Below, one piece after another: positions 1 to 11,445 of a stretch of 64,000 nucleotides of DNA; positions within the stretch are counted from its first letter, which is position 1, and each line of letters starts with the position of its first letter. The notes beneath the pieces were generated by a model that had not been told where the DNA came from, made no database searches, and worked only from the letters and a program-made list of their open reading frames with translations. Origin of the DNA: Marinobacter salinisoli (lineage in GTDB: Bacteria > Pseudomonadota > Gammaproteobacteria > Pseudomonadales > Oleiphilaceae); assembly GCF_017301335.1 (NCBI RefSeq), contig NZ_CP071247.1:868001-932000 (forward strand), read 5' to 3'. Both the position numbers and the translations under genes were made by a program.

Positions 1-1232
<1,232 letters not shown>

Positions 1233-1253
1233 ATCCAGGGATCTGGTGACCAT

Positions 1254-1292
1254 AAAAAAGGGGCGCAGGATTGAACCTGCGCCCCTTTTTTT
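1254..1292. terminator. Bidirectional intrinsic terminator between gyrB and the VC0807-family gene
   Basis: A 10-bp GC stem (1260-1269 with 1276-1285) has a 6-base loop. It is flanked by six A on the left and seven T on the right, so it can act in both directions. It lies between two convergent genes. Confidence 0.92.
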
Positions 1293-1304
1293 GTGCCGAT
1301 AGGA

Positions 1305-2066
1305 TCAGTCGTTGGACGGCGACTCGGAATAGTCCTTGGCTTTTTGTTCGTCTCGCAATTGCGGCGCCATCACCTCTTCCAGGGTGAATCCGGTTAACCG
1401 CCGGATGGTGCGCCACAGATAGTAGAAGATCAGCATCATCATGATCATCGACGGGATGGCGATCATTGGATAGCTCACCAGCGTCATCTGCCCGAGTTCT
1501 TCGTTGAAGGCCTGAGTCCCGGACGGGCTGACCACGATCCACTTGGCAATGAGGTAATTCATGATCGATGAGAACAAGAACGTACCGGCAAAGAAGTAGG
1601 TTGCCTTCAGAAGCCGGCCCTCAAACTCGGCGACATTGCCGTTTGCCTCCAGTGCCTGATGGATTTTGTCGACATCCAGCACGTTGCGGTTGTACATCAG
1701 CGTGCGTACCAGCGGGTATTTGGTCCAGGACGACACCAGCACGGCCAGGCCAATAACCGCAGGAATGGCGGCTTCCTTGATCGCCAGCCAGCCGGCATCC
1801 AGTTCCAGCAGGCCGATGCCTCCGGTAAGCCCGACACTGATCAGGCCGAGAACGGCAATGAAGTTCTTTTTGCCATAGCGGATCAGTTCAAACAGGCCCC
1901 AACCCAGCGGGAAAGCCAGCCCGATGACGAGCGCGTTCACGCTGCCGAGGTATTCATCGCCGCTGAGCTTCATCAGAATAAGCGAGGGGATAACAATGCT
2001 GACCAGCAAGTCGATAAAGGGGCGGGGCTTGTGGTCGGGGCGGCCAGAGGCAGAAGGAGTAGTCAT
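1305..2066 (-). CDS. VC0807-family integral membrane protein
   Basis: This is a 253-residue multi-pass membrane protein. Hydrophobic segments are visible near residues 16-32, 43-60, 68-85, 97-113, 155-175 and 198-218, joined by short charged loops, with a charged cytoplasmic-looking tail. Its size and pattern fit the VC0807 family, which is annotated from Vibrio and common in marine gammaproteobacteria and has no established function. The assignment rests on recalled family appearance, not on a catalytic motif. The start is the first ATG, but no clear Shine-Dalgarno precedes it. It is convergent with gyrB and shares its terminator. A transporter or septation-protein-like role cannot be excluded. 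Confidence 0.7.
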   Translation of the reverse strand: MTTPSASGRPDHKPRPFIDLLVSIVIPSLILMKLSGDEYLGSVNALVIGLAFPLGWGLFELIRYGKKNFIAVLGLISVGLTGGIGLLELDAGWLAIKEAAIPAVIGLAVLVSSWTKYPLVRTLMYNRNVLDVDKIHQALEANGNVAEFEGRLLKATYFFAGTFLFSSIMNYLIAKWIVVSPSGTQAFNEELGQMTLVSYPMIAIPSMIMMMLIFYYLWRTIRRLTGFTLEEVMAPQLRDEQKAKDYSESPSND

Positions 2067-2219
2067 AAGGAGGCCCGTTGGTGTGCGTGTGCAGAGGATT
2101 CCCCGTCGGACAGGGACTGTTGGGCCAGTATACGATAATTACCGGGGTGACCGAAGGTGAAAGCGGCGGCGGACCGTGCCACGGTCACACCGCCTGTCAT
2201 TTCATTGACCGGAACCGGA

Positions 2220-3497
2220 TCAGGCGCCCGCTTCCCTGAGGCACTCTTCCACAATCCCCAGGCCTTCTTCGAGCACATGGTCCTCAATGGTAACCGGCAT
2301 CAGGAAGCGCAGGGTGTTGCCGAACATGCCGCAGCTCAGCAGGATCAGTCCCTTGGCCTTGGCCAATTGGGTAATCTTGGCGGCCAGTTCCGGCATCGGG
2401 GTCCGGCTGGATTTGCTCTCGACAAGCTCAAAGGCCGCCATGGGCCCAAGGTTGCGAGCATTGTCGACGTGATCGAACTGTTCCTGCCATTGGCTGAACC
2501 GCGCCCGGAGTTTATCGCCCAGTTGATTGGCTTTATCCAGAATGTGCTCTTCCTTGAATACATCGAATACCGCCAGCGCCGCTGCGCACGCCGTCGGGCT
2601 ACCGGTGTAGGTTCCGCCCAGGGAATTCGGACCGGAGGCGTCCATGTGCTCGGCCGTGCCGACAACCGCCGAGATCGGCATGCCGTCGGCCATACTCTTG
2701 GCCATGGTCATGATGTCGGGTTCGACCCCGCTGTGCTCAATCGCGAACATTTTGCCGGTCCGGCCAAAGCCACTCTGAACCTCGTCGACAATCATCAGGA
2801 TGTCATTGTCGTCGCAGATTTTCCGGATTTCCCGCAGGAAGCTCGGTGGGGCCGGATAAAAACCACCCTCGCCCAGCACCGGTTCGAGCACGATGGCTGC
2901 GGTATTGTGGGCCGGTGAATCGGCCTTCATCGCCATCTTCAGGCCTCTGAGAGCCTCCTCCTCCGACACCCCGTGGTAGGGCACCGGATAGGGAGCGCGA
3001 AATACCGAGCCCGGCATCGGGCCGAAGTCGGTCTGATACGGTGCCGCCTTCCCGTTCATGGCCATGGTGTAGAAGGTACGGCCGTGGTATCCACCGTCGA
3101 AACAGATAACGTTGGTCTTCCCGGTTGCCGCGCGGGCAATTTTGACCGCGTTTTCCAGCGCCTCGGCACCGGAATTGGCCAGCATCACCTTGGCGTGGCC
3201 ACGCACCGGCACCACCCCGCTAAGCCGCTCTGCCAGCTTCACGTAGCCCTCGTAGGGCATCACGGTCTGGCAGGTGTGCATGAGCTTGTCGAGCTGGGCT
3301 TTCACCGCGGCCACCACCTTCGGGTGTCGGTGTCCGATGTTGAGCACCCCGATCCCGCCGGCAAAATCGATCAACCGGTTGCCATCGGCATCCCAGATTT
3401 CTGCGTTACTGGCGTGATCGGCAAACTGATCATTGCCACTGGCAGCGCCTGCCGCCACATAGTGCTTCTTGAGGGCTTGCAGTTCTTTGTTGCTCAC
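2220..3497 (-). CDS. gabT: 4-aminobutyrate (or 5-aminovalerate) aminotransferase, GabT-like
   Basis: This is a class III PLP-dependent aminotransferase of 425 residues, the usual length for GabT. It would move the omega-amino group of GABA or 5-aminovalerate to 2-oxoglutarate, giving succinate (or glutarate) semialdehyde. Visible features are [15 protein letters not shown] (cofactor phosphate binding), the GGYHGRT loop, [13 protein letters not shown] with the PLP-ring Asp, and [10 protein letters not shown] with the Schiff-base Lys. Most GabT have SLAGG or SIAGG after that Lys; here it is SMADG, a small deviation. The GTG start at 3497 is preceded by GGAGGAG. No gabD succinate-semialdehyde dehydrogenase is adjacent, so the exact substrate stays open among GABA, 5-aminovalerate and related omega-amino acids. 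Confidence 0.85.
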   Translation of the reverse strand: MSNKELQALKKHYVAAGAASGNDQFADHASNAEIWDADGNRLIDFAGGIGVLNIGHRHPKVVAAVKAQLDKLMHTCQTVMPYEGYVKLAERLSGVVPVRGHAKVMLANSGAEALENAVKIARAATGKTNVICFDGGYHGRTFYTMAMNGKAAPYQTDFGPMPGSVFRAPYPVPYHGVSEEEALRGLKMAMKADSPAHNTAAIVLEPVLGEGGFYPAPPSFLREIRKICDDNDILMIVDEVQSGFGRTGKMFAIEHSGVEPDIMTMAKSMADGMPISAVVGTAEHMDASGPNSLGGTYTGSPTACAAALAVFDVFKEEHILDKANQLGDKLRARFSQWQEQFDHVDNARNLGPMAAFELVESKSSRTPMPELAAKITQLAKAKGLILLSCGMFGNTLRFLMPVTIEDHVLEEGLGIVEECLREAGA

Positions 3498-3691
3498 TGT
3501 TCGGTCTCCTCCACGGCTTTGCGATTGAATTATTCATTAATCAGTGTAGGGATTCCGGCACCGAACAACAAACCGGCCGCCCGGAAAGATCCGGCGAGTG
3601 CAATCTGCAGTACACTGGAAACTGAGTCTTTCCGCCTGTGCCTGACGTCTGGCAGAGCTTAAAATCCGACCTGTTTTTCAAGGACGACCGT

Positions 3692-5479
3692 GTGCGCTCA
3701 TTTTCCGATCACGATTACCCTGCCAACCATAAACCCGACTGGTCGCTGATTGCGCGGCTCTGGCCTTACCTGCTGGAGTACCGGGGCCGGGTAATGCTGG
3801 CACTTGTCCTGCTGGTACTGGCCAAGCTGGCCACCGTCGCGACCCCGGTTGCGCTGAAATACATTGTCGATTACCTGGATCAGACCCAACCCGGCTCGGT
3901 GTTGCTCTGGATCCCGGTCGCCCTGGTGATTGCCTACGGTCTGCTCCGGTTTGGCGCCACCCTGTTTGCCGAATTACGCGACGCGGTCTTTGCCCGGGTT
4001 GCCGAACGCGCGATGCGACGCATTTCCCTGAAAGTGTTCGAGCATTTACATCAACGGGAACTGGCCTACCACCTGGACCGAAAGACCGGCGGTCTGGCGC
4101 GGGACATCGAACGGGGCACCAATGGCATCAGCTTCCTGCTGCGATTCACGCTGTTCAACATCGTCCCGACGATCCTGGAAATACTCATGGTGGCGGTCAT
4201 TCTGCTGGTGGTGTTCAGTGCCGGCTATGTGGTGGCAATCCTCGCGGCGGTGGTGGTCTATGTGGTGTTTTCCGTCAAGGTCACCGAATGGCGCACCCGT
4301 TTTGTCCGGGAAGCCAACGCCCGGGACAACGAGTCCAACACCCGGGCGGTGGACAGCCTGCTGAACTACGAGACCGTCAAGTACTTCAACAACGAGACCC
4401 ACGAGGCCAGGCTGTACGATGAGGACCTCCGGCGCTGGGAGGGCGCACGACTGAAAAACCGCCTGTCGCTGGCGTTCCTGAACACCGGCCAGGCCCTGAT
4501 TATCGGCCTGGCGTTGATCGGATTGATGACGATGGCCGTGCGCCAGGTGGCCGCCGGGGACATTACCCTGGGTGATCTGACCATGATCAACGCGTACCTG
4601 ATCCAGCTGTTCATTCCCCTCAATGCGCTGGGCTTTGTGTACCGGGAAATCCGCCAGGCGCTGGTGAATGTCGAGCGGCTGTTCGGGTTGCTCGGTGACC
4701 AGCCGGCCATTGTCGATGCGCCCGGAGCCCGGCCGCTGCGGATTGGCCCGGGCGAACTGACCTTTGAGCATGTGCATTTCGCCTACCGCCCGGACCGCCC
4801 GATCCTGACCGACGTGAGCTTCAGCATTCCGGCCGGCCACACGGTGGCGGTGGTCGGTCCCAGCGGAGCGGGCAAATCCACCCTCGCCCGGTTGCTGTTC
4901 CGGTTTTTCGACGTCGATCGAGGCTGTATCCGGGTTGACGGCCAGGACATCCGGCAGCTGACTCAGGACAGCCTGCGCACCGCCATTGGCGTGGTACCTC
5001 AAGATACCGTGCTGTTCAATGACACGCTTTATCGCAATCTGGCCTATGGCCGCCCCGATGCCACCGAGACCGAGGTGCATGAGGCCGCCCGGCTGGCCAA
5101 CCTGGAAGGTTTTATCCACAGCCTGCCAGATGGCTACGACACCCGTGTCGGGGAGCGGGGGCTGAAACTGTCCGGTGGCGAGAAGCAGCGGGTTGCCATT
5201 GCCCGGGTGATCCTGAAGAACCCACCGCTACTGGTGCTCGATGAAGCGACCTCGTCGCTGGATTCGCTGTCGGAGCAGGCCATTCTGGGGGCTTTGCGGG
5301 AAGTCAGCCGGCAACGCACCACCCTGGTGATCGCGCACCGGCTGTCCACCATCCGCGAGGCCGATACCATCCTGGTGCTGGTGGCCGGTCGAATCGTCGA
5401 AAGCGGCGATCACCAAAGCCTGCTGGCCCGCAACGGCGAATACGCCCGCATGTGGCACCAGCAGCATCAGGCCAGCTGA
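3692..5479 (+). CDS. ABC exporter, fused permease and ATPase, Atm1/HMT1-type (ABCB family)
   Basis: This is a half-transporter of about 595 residues with an N-terminal six-helix ABC transmembrane domain (about 20-310) and a C-terminal nucleotide-binding domain. Walker A GPSGAGKST lies near residue 389, the LSGGEKQ signature near 492, Walker B LLVLDEATS near 513 and the H-loop IAHRLST near 548. The N-terminal stretch (WPYLLEYRGRVMLALVLLVLAK) and the NYETVKYFNNE segment are typical of the Atm1/heavy-metal ABCB group, which exports glutathione-linked compounds; the substrate here is unknown. I place the start at GTG 3692 because AAGGA lies seven bases upstream. An in-frame GTG at 3638 lacks a good ribosome-binding site. 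It converges with recD, separated by six bases. Confidence 0.88.
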   Translation: MRSFSDHDYPANHKPDWSLIARLWPYLLEYRGRVMLALVLLVLAKLATVATPVALKYIVDYLDQTQPGSVLLWIPVALVIAYGLLRFGATLFAELRDAVFARVAERAMRRISLKVFEHLHQRELAYHLDRKTGGLARDIERGTNGISFLLRFTLFNIVPTILEILMVAVILLVVFSAGYVVAILAAVVVYVVFSVKVTEWRTRFVREANARDNESNTRAVDSLLNYETVKYFNNETHEARLYDEDLRRWEGARLKNRLSLAFLNTGQALIIGLALIGLMTMAVRQVAAGDITLGDLTMINAYLIQLFIPLNALGFVYREIRQALVNVERLFGLLGDQPAIVDAPGARPLRIGPGELTFEHVHFAYRPDRPILTDVSFSIPAGHTVAVVGPSGAGKSTLARLLFRFFDVDRGCIRVDGQDIRQLTQDSLRTAIGVVPQDTVLFNDTLYRNLAYGRPDATETEVHEAARLANLEGFIHSLPDGYDTRVGERGLKLSGGEKQRVAIARVILKNPPLLVLDEATSSLDSLSEQAILGALREVSRQRTTLVIAHRLSTIREADTILVLVAGRIVESGDHQSLLARNGEYARMWHQQHQAS

Positions 5480-5485
5480 CTCGGC

Positions 5486-7726
5486 TTAACCCTTGCTGAG
5501 CAACTGCGCAAGGCCGGAGGCGCGCACCACCCGTTGCCGGACACTGTCCCGGAACACACCGGCATCGCCGGTTACCAGACTGAACCAGTGGCGCGCCCGG
5601 GTGATTCCGGTATAGACCAGTTCCCGGGTCATAACCGGGCTGAGCCTGTCCGGCAACACCAGGCAGGTGTGGGTGAATTCCGAGCCCTGCGACTTGTGCA
5701 CGGTCATGGCGTACACCGTCTCGAGCTGCTGTAGCCGGCTGGGTGAGATCCAGCGAATCCCGCCGGAGCCATCCGACGCCGGGAAAGCAACCCTCAGGGC
5801 CAATTTGGCATTACCCTGCTCGTCCTGGTCCCAGGGCACCGCCAGGGTGATGCCGATATCGCCGTTCATCAGTCCCAGGTTGTAATCGTTTCCGGTGATC
5901 AAAACCGGCCGCCCGGCATACCAGCCTTCGGCTCGTGGAATCAGGTTGTGCGCCAGCAGCTCCCGGGCGATCCGGTCGTTCAGGCCTTCCACGCCCCAGG
6001 GACCCTGGCGCAGGGCGCACAGAACCTGAAAATCGGAAAACGCCTCCAACACATCCAGGGCCAGGCCATCCCAGTCGGCGCGCGGGCTAGCGCTGTCCAG
6101 TTGGTGTTCGTTGATACGGCTCAGGTAGTGGCGGTAGCCCACCGGCGGGGGCAAGTCGTGGTCGTTCAGTTGTCGGCCCTGTCCGCCCTTGGCGAAGGTT
6201 TCCGGAGAACCGGACAGGGCGTGGCGGGCGATCAGCTCCAGCAGCGCTTCCGGTTCGCTGTGATTGCTCCGGCCATGCACCCAGCTGACGTCGTCGAACT
6301 GCTGGTCCCGGCAGGCCGTGAGCAAGGGTTCATCCAGTGTGTTGGTGTTCACCGCTTCGGCCAGGGTCCCGATGCCGCTGTGGGCGCCGAAGCGATAGCT
6401 CTTGCGCAGCATGGCCACGGCCTGGTCCAGCGTTTGCCCCTGGGGGTCCAGCAGGGTGTCCGGCAGGGTCGTACCTGTCACCTGTTCCAGCCACCGGGCG
6501 GTGTGTTGGGTGTAATGGCCTCTGGAGGCGCGCTGGCACAGTTCGCCCAATACCGCTCCGGCATCCACCGAGGCAAGCTGGTCTTTGTCCCCCAGCAGAA
6601 TCAGCTGGGCGTGATCGGGCAGTGCTTCGAACACCGAGGCCATCAGGTCCACGTCCACCATCGAGGCCTCGTCAATCACCAGGATATCCAGCAGTAACGG
6701 ATTGTCCCGGTTGTGGCGGAAACGCCGTGAGTCCGGCCGACTGCCCAGCAGCCGGTGCAGGGTGGTGACCTGAGTCGGAATGTCGTGCTGGCTCAGCTCC
6801 CCCGGCAGCTGCTCGAAGGGCAGCCGGCTGACCGCGCCGCCAATGGATTCATTCAGCCGCGCAGCGGCTTTTCCGGTCGGTGCGGCCAACCGGATACGCA
6901 GTTTCCGGCTCGGCTTGCCATCCTCACCCGCGGAACCGGCCACCGACTGGAGCGCAGCCAGTAGCTTGACCACGGTGGTGGTTTTCCCGGTCCCGGGACC
7001 GCCGGTAATCACCGAAAACCGGTTGCGGGCAGCGAGCGCACAGGCCAGTTTCTGATAGTCCACGGCTTGGGTGTTGCTGAACAACACCGACAGTGCCGCA
7101 CTGAGGGTGCGGGTTGCCTTCGTATCGGCGTGGGCCAGCTCGGAATCGGCACTCAGCCGGGCCAGAATGCCCGCGGCGATCTGTTGTTCATAACGCCAGA
7201 ACCGGCGCAGGTAGAGCCGGCTCCCGGCCATAATCAGCGGTGTGGTCAGTGAGCCTTCACTTACGATGTGGGCCTCTGACGTCAGGCTCAGGAGCTGATC
7301 CAAAGACAGCCGATCGGTGAGATCCGCCGGCGTCAGCGAAGGTTCAACCCCGGATCGCCCGGGTGATTCCTCCGGCGGCAGCGCCAGGGTGTTCCGGGGA
7401 TCGCTGAGCAGTGCGTCCAGGTCGAGACAGACGTGGCCACGACCCACCTGATGCGATACCAGCGCCGACAGCAGGATCAGCACCGGTTCCAGTGGTTGTG
7501 CCTGCTCGTGCGACAACTGGCCGAGAAAACGGGCAAATTCGACATCCAGCGCCCGAAGCCAGTCGCTGTCGCGCCACTGCGCCAGCAGCGTCATCATGGC
7601 CGCAGCGTCGCCGAGTACGGCTTGTGGCGTCAGCAGGTCATTCTGAGGTTCAGCATCCCCCCTCTCAGGGTATCCGGCTTCCAGTTCCAGAGTGTACTGC
7701 AGGTCAGACGGTTTCTTGGTGCTCAT
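5486..7726 (-). CDS. recD: Exodeoxyribonuclease V alpha subunit, RecD helicase
   Basis: RecD is the 5'-3' helicase subunit of RecBCD, which processes double-strand breaks for recombination and degrades foreign linear DNA. At 746 residues it is longer than the 608-residue E. coli protein. Walker A GGPGTGKTTT lies near residue 241, Walker B DILVIDEASMVD near 345, and the C-terminal VYAMTVHKSQGSEF motif of SF1 helicases near 668. It is the last gene of recC-recB-recD. Its ATG overlaps the recB stop (ATGA at 7723-7726), showing translational coupling and therefore probably matched subunit synthesis. Confidence 0.95.
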   Translation of the reverse strand: MSTKKPSDLQYTLELEAGYPERGDAEPQNDLLTPQAVLGDAAAMMTLLAQWRDSDWLRALDVEFARFLGQLSHEQAQPLEPVLILLSALVSHQVGRGHVCLDLDALLSDPRNTLALPPEESPGRSGVEPSLTPADLTDRLSLDQLLSLTSEAHIVSEGSLTTPLIMAGSRLYLRRFWRYEQQIAAGILARLSADSELAHADTKATRTLSAALSVLFSNTQAVDYQKLACALAARNRFSVITGGPGTGKTTTVVKLLAALQSVAGSAGEDGKPSRKLRIRLAAPTGKAAARLNESIGGAVSRLPFEQLPGELSQHDIPTQVTTLHRLLGSRPDSRRFRHNRDNPLLLDILVIDEASMVDVDLMASVFEALPDHAQLILLGDKDQLASVDAGAVLGELCQRASRGHYTQHTARWLEQVTGTTLPDTLLDPQGQTLDQAVAMLRKSYRFGAHSGIGTLAEAVNTNTLDEPLLTACRDQQFDDVSWVHGRSNHSEPEALLELIARHALSGSPETFAKGGQGRQLNDHDLPPPVGYRHYLSRINEHQLDSASPRADWDGLALDVLEAFSDFQVLCALRQGPWGVEGLNDRIARELLAHNLIPRAEGWYAGRPVLITGNDYNLGLMNGDIGITLAVPWDQDEQGNAKLALRVAFPASDGSGGIRWISPSRLQQLETVYAMTVHKSQGSEFTHTCLVLPDRLSPVMTRELVYTGITRARHWFSLVTGDAGVFRDSVRQRVVRASGLAQLLSKG

Positions 7727-10700
7727 GCGGCAGCCTCCCCTTCCCCACCGTCGAACAGTGCATCCAGGTCCTCAATCAGCTGTTTGGGTGGTTTGTCGGC
7801 GAAGGTGCCCGCGGCCGGGCCCCGATAGCCACGCAGAAACAGGTAGACCGCACCGCCCATATGCCGGTCATAGTCGTAGCCCGGAAGCCGGTCCTTTAGC
7901 AACCGGTGCAAGGCCAGCAGGTACAGCAGGTATTGCAGGTCATAACGTTTGTCCAGAATGGCCTGGCCCATGGCCTGATGGGTGTAGGCGCTGTCGTCCT
8001 CGCCCAGGTGATTGGATTTGTAATCCAGCACGTAGTACCGCCCCTGGTATTCGAACACCAGGTCGATAAAGCCTTTCACCATGCCGTTGAACCGGCGTTC
8101 CTCGGCCCGTGGCCGGTCGGCGCCATCGAGTGTGTGTTCGGTGGCTTTCTGGTCCAGGGTACGAATGGCTACGTTGCGGCTCTCGAACCAGAACTCCAGC
8201 TCCGGGCGCAGGGTCTTCAGGTCGGCCAGCGCGGCGCTGGCCTGACCCTGACGGTCCAGCGGCAGAGGCGTCTGCAGCAGGGCCAGCAGCCACTGGCTCA
8301 GGGCGTCTGCCCATTCGCCCCAACCTCGGGTGGTGCAACGACGGGTGACATAGTCACGGAACTCGCCAGGGTTGTTCACCACCGCACCGAAGCCCTGCTC
8401 ACAGCACCACTCCAGCAATTCATGCAGGAAGGTGCCCGCGCCGGCACCCCGTGGGAACTGGTGTTGGCTGTAATCGGTGACCGGCGGCGGGAGATCGTCG
8501 GCGGCTACCTTGCCCTCTTCTCTCAGGTTCTGGCTCTCGGCATCCTCGACCTCGCCGGCGAAGACCACGCCGCTGCCGGACAATCCGGTGTATTCGATGG
8601 TGGAATAACTGGCAATCCACCAGTCCTCCCGTGCTTCGCGCAGCGACGCCAGCGCCGGGCCAAGCGACTCCGGCGCCGGTTCCGCGTAGTGAACGGTGTC
8701 GGGATCGGGCAGTGGCATCGCTTGTATGGCTGGCTGCTGCTCGGTCAGTGCGGACAGGCACTGGATCAGGGGCTGTTGCCTGGCGTTGTCCCCGCCGAGC
8801 AGGTAACCCAGCCCGCTGTCGGTCCAGTCCTTGATGGCGGCCGCGCCCACCCAGGTGGCATGACGGGCGCGGGTCAGTGCCACGTACAGTTTGCGGATGT
8901 CCTCACCGAGCCGTTCCCGGTCGGCGTGAGCAAGAACCTCCGGAGACGGGTCGAACACGGTAACCAGCTGGCCCTGCTGGTCGTGAAAACGGACATAGGC
9001 ACGACTACCGCTTTCGGCCCGGAACGCGGTGCCGAACGGCAAGAATACCAGTGGGTATTCGAGCCCCTTGGACTTGTGCACCGTAATGACTTTCACCAGG
9101 CCGGCATCGCTTTCCAGCCGCAGGGTCCGGTGTTCGTCTTCTTCGTCGGCCGCTCGCAGGATCTGGGTGTAGTGGTGCACCAGGGCGTGCTCGCCGTCGA
9201 GCTGCAGGCTGTCCTGTTGCAGCAGTTCGGCGATGTGCAGGATGTCGGTCAGGCGACGCTCGCCATCGGCGCGCTGCAGCAATCGGGCCGGCACCTCGAA
9301 ATCCATCAGGAAGCTGCGCAGCATGGGCAGCACGCCCTGGGTCTGCCACTGCTGGTGGTAGCCCAGGAAACGCTCGATTTCACGTTCCAGGGCGATTTCA
9401 TCGGTCAGCAGCCGGTTCAGGTCCTGCCAGGAGCGCGCCAGTGTGGGGGTGGCGAGTGCCGCCCGGGTCAGCGCGAGCTGTCGGGGTTCCGCCACCGCTT
9501 TCAGCCAGCACAGGACTTCCTGCGCTTCGCCTGAGCGTAACACCGAATCCCGGTCGGACAGGTACACGCTCTTGATCCGGCGGCGGCCGAGGGCGTCTCG
9601 CACCGCTGCCGCCTCGGTCCGGTTGTTGACCAGGATAGCGATGTCCTGGGGCCTGACCGGTTCCAGGTCAGCGGGATCGCTGGCCAGCGCGAAACCGGCC
9701 CGGCCCTGCTGGCCCAGGGTCAGTAACCGGGTGATTTCACTGGCACAGGTTTCGGCCACGGTTTCCGTGGCCTGCCCTTTCGCCAGCGGTTTGCCGGCGC
9801 CGTCCTTGTCCTGTTGCTCGCTGTCCAGGGTCCAGAAGGTCAGGCTTGCCTGAGGCGTGTCATCAACACACCACTGACGTTTGCTGCCCTGTGCCTCCAC
9901 GCCCTGGAACGGCAGGGGCGTGGCATCGCCCTTGCCAAACAGGAAGGCACCTTCAGAGCTGTGCTGATCGGCGTGTTCGAACACCCGGTTGACCGCCGCA
10001 ACCATGGCCTTGGCGGAGCGGAAGTTGCGGCCCAGGGTCCAGGTCCGGTCCTGTACACCCTGACGCGCCTCCAGGTAGGTGTAGATATCGGCACCCCGGA
10101 AGCCGTAAATCGCCTGTTTCGGATCGCCAATCATCAGCACGCAGGTGTCCGGGGTGTTGTCCGCCACCCGGTAGATGCGATCAAAGATCCGGTACTGGAT
10201 CGGGTCGGTGTCCTGGAATTCATCAATCAGGGCTACCGGGAACTGGCGGCGAATGGTGGCCGCCAATTGCTGGCCGCGGGGCCCGTGCAGGGCCTCGTCG
10301 AGCCGGGTGAGCAGGTCGTCGAAGCCCATCTCCGAGCGTTTCTGCTTTTCCGCTTCCAGGCGCCTCGCCACCCACACGGTGGCGTGCTTCAGAATGTCCG
10401 AGCGGGCACTGCCGGCATCCGCGGCAAAGGCCTTGAGTTCTGCAATGGCATCAAAGGCCGGGTGGCCGGGTACTTCGGCCTCGCCCTTGAGCACCCGGGC
10501 CAGACCCTCCGGGGTCTGATTGGTGAAGCCGGCGGTGTCGAGTTTGTCGGGTAGCAGGTCATCGGAATCGGCCCAGTGGGTGAGCAGATCCCAGGCTGCG
10601 ACCATACTTTTCTTGCTATTGCCGTGCAGGCGTTTGTCCTTTTGCAGCTCATCCAGCAGTGGCAGCACGTCGTCCCGCCATTGCTGCCAGGGCAAGGCCT

Positions 10701-11445
10701 TTAACGCCCGCGAGCGCGCCCTGCGCTGCTGTACCAGGTTGTCGATGGTGTCGGCTGGATTGCCGGATGGTTCGGGCAGCGTTCCGGCATCGCCCAGCAG
10801 CCCGCGGATTGCCTGGCGCAGCTCCATTGGCGTCTTCCAGTGCCGCAGCGCCTCGTCCATCAGGCCCGTCTCCAGCGGGTAGATAAAGGTGCGCCAGTAG
10901 TCCCGCACCACATCATCGAGCAGTTCGGTCTGGTCGGTTTCCAGGGTCAGCTTGAACAGGCTGCCGCTGTCGAACGCGTGTTCACTGAGCATGCGGTTAC
11001 ACCAGCCGTGGATGGTGGAAACCGCCGCCTCGTCCATCCATTCGGCCGCCAGCAGCAGTTTCTTGCGGCATTCCGGCCAGGTGTCCGGGTCCGGATAGCT
11101 GGTGTTGCGCAGCTCGTACAGCAGTTTGGTTTCCGGCGAGGGGGCTTGCTCGTCACCGAGCTCTGAAAAGACCTCGGCGGCCTGGGTCAGCCGGGCCCGG
11201 ATACGGTCTCGTAACTCCTTGGTGGCCGCGTCGGTAAAGGTGACCACCAGCAGATTCGGGGGCAAAACGCCGCTCGCCAGCGGGTTGTCGGTGGCTTGGC
11301 CATGCCCCAGTACCAGACGCACATACAGAATGGCAATGGTAAAGGTCTTGCCGGTGCCGGCACTGGCCTCAATCAGGGTGCTGCCGTTCAGGGGCAGCGC
11401 CAGCGGGTCCAGGTGTGGGCGTGATTGTGGTAATTCGGTGCTCAT
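7723..11445 (-). CDS. recB: Exodeoxyribonuclease V beta subunit, RecB helicase-nuclease
   Basis: RecB is the 3'-5' helicase and the only nuclease of the RecBCD complex, and it loads RecA after Chi. The protein has 1240 residues. UvrD-like Walker A IEASAGTGKTFTIA lies near residue 22, the DEFQDTDPIQYRIFDR motif near 405, and VITVHKSKGLEYPLVFLPF further on. The C-terminal nuclease carries FIDLVFEYQGRYYVLDYKSN near 1125-1143 with the catalytic Asp-Asp-x-Lys arrangement. I chose ATG 11445, which overlaps the recC stop as ATGA and follows a GGGGGAAGG ribosome-binding site. An upstream in-frame ATG at 11478 lies inside recC without such a site. Confidence 0.96.
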   Translation of the reverse strand: MSTELPQSRPHLDPLALPLNGSTLIEASAGTGKTFTIAILYVRLVLGHGQATDNPLASGVLPPNLLVVTFTDAATKELRDRIRARLTQAAEVFSELGDEQAPSPETKLLYELRNTSYPDPDTWPECRKKLLLAAEWMDEAAVSTIHGWCNRMLSEHAFDSGSLFKLTLETDQTELLDDVVRDYWRTFIYPLETGLMDEALRHWKTPMELRQAIRGLLGDAGTLPEPSGNPADTIDNLVQQRRARSRALKALPWQQWRDDVLPLLDELQKDKRLHGNSKKSMVAAWDLLTHWADSDDLLPDKLDTAGFTNQTPEGLARVLKGEAEVPGHPAFDAIAELKAFAADAGSARSDILKHATVWVARRLEAEKQKRSEMGFDDLLTRLDEALHGPRGQQLAATIRRQFPVALIDEFQDTDPIQYRIFDRIYRVADNTPDTCVLMIGDPKQAIYGFRGADIYTYLEARQGVQDRTWTLGRNFRSAKAMVAAVNRVFEHADQHSSEGAFLFGKGDATPLPFQGVEAQGSKRQWCVDDTPQASLTFWTLDSEQQDKDGAGKPLAKGQATETVAETCASEITRLLTLGQQGRAGFALASDPADLEPVRPQDIAILVNNRTEAAAVRDALGRRRIKSVYLSDRDSVLRSGEAQEVLCWLKAVAEPRQLALTRAALATPTLARSWQDLNRLLTDEIALEREIERFLGYHQQWQTQGVLPMLRSFLMDFEVPARLLQRADGERRLTDILHIAELLQQDSLQLDGEHALVHHYTQILRAADEEDEHRTLRLESDAGLVKVITVHKSKGLEYPLVFLPFGTAFRAESGSRAYVRFHDQQGQLVTVFDPSPEVLAHADRERLGEDIRKLYVALTRARHATWVGAAAIKDWTDSGLGYLLGGDNARQQPLIQCLSALTEQQPAIQAMPLPDPDTVHYAEPAPESLGPALASLREAREDWWIASYSTIEYTGLSGSGVVFAGEVEDAESQNLREEGKVAADDLPPPVTDYSQHQFPRGAGAGTFLHELLEWCCEQGFGAVVNNPGEFRDYVTRRCTTRGWGEWADALSQWLLALLQTPLPLDRQGQASAALADLKTLRPELEFWFESRNVAIRTLDQKATEHTLDGADRPRAEERRFNGMVKGFIDLVFEYQGRYYVLDYKSNHLGEDDSAYTHQAMGQAILDKRYDLQYLLYLLALHRLLKDRLPGYDYDRHMGGAVYLFLRGYRGPAAGTFADKPPKQLIEDLDALFDGGEGEAAA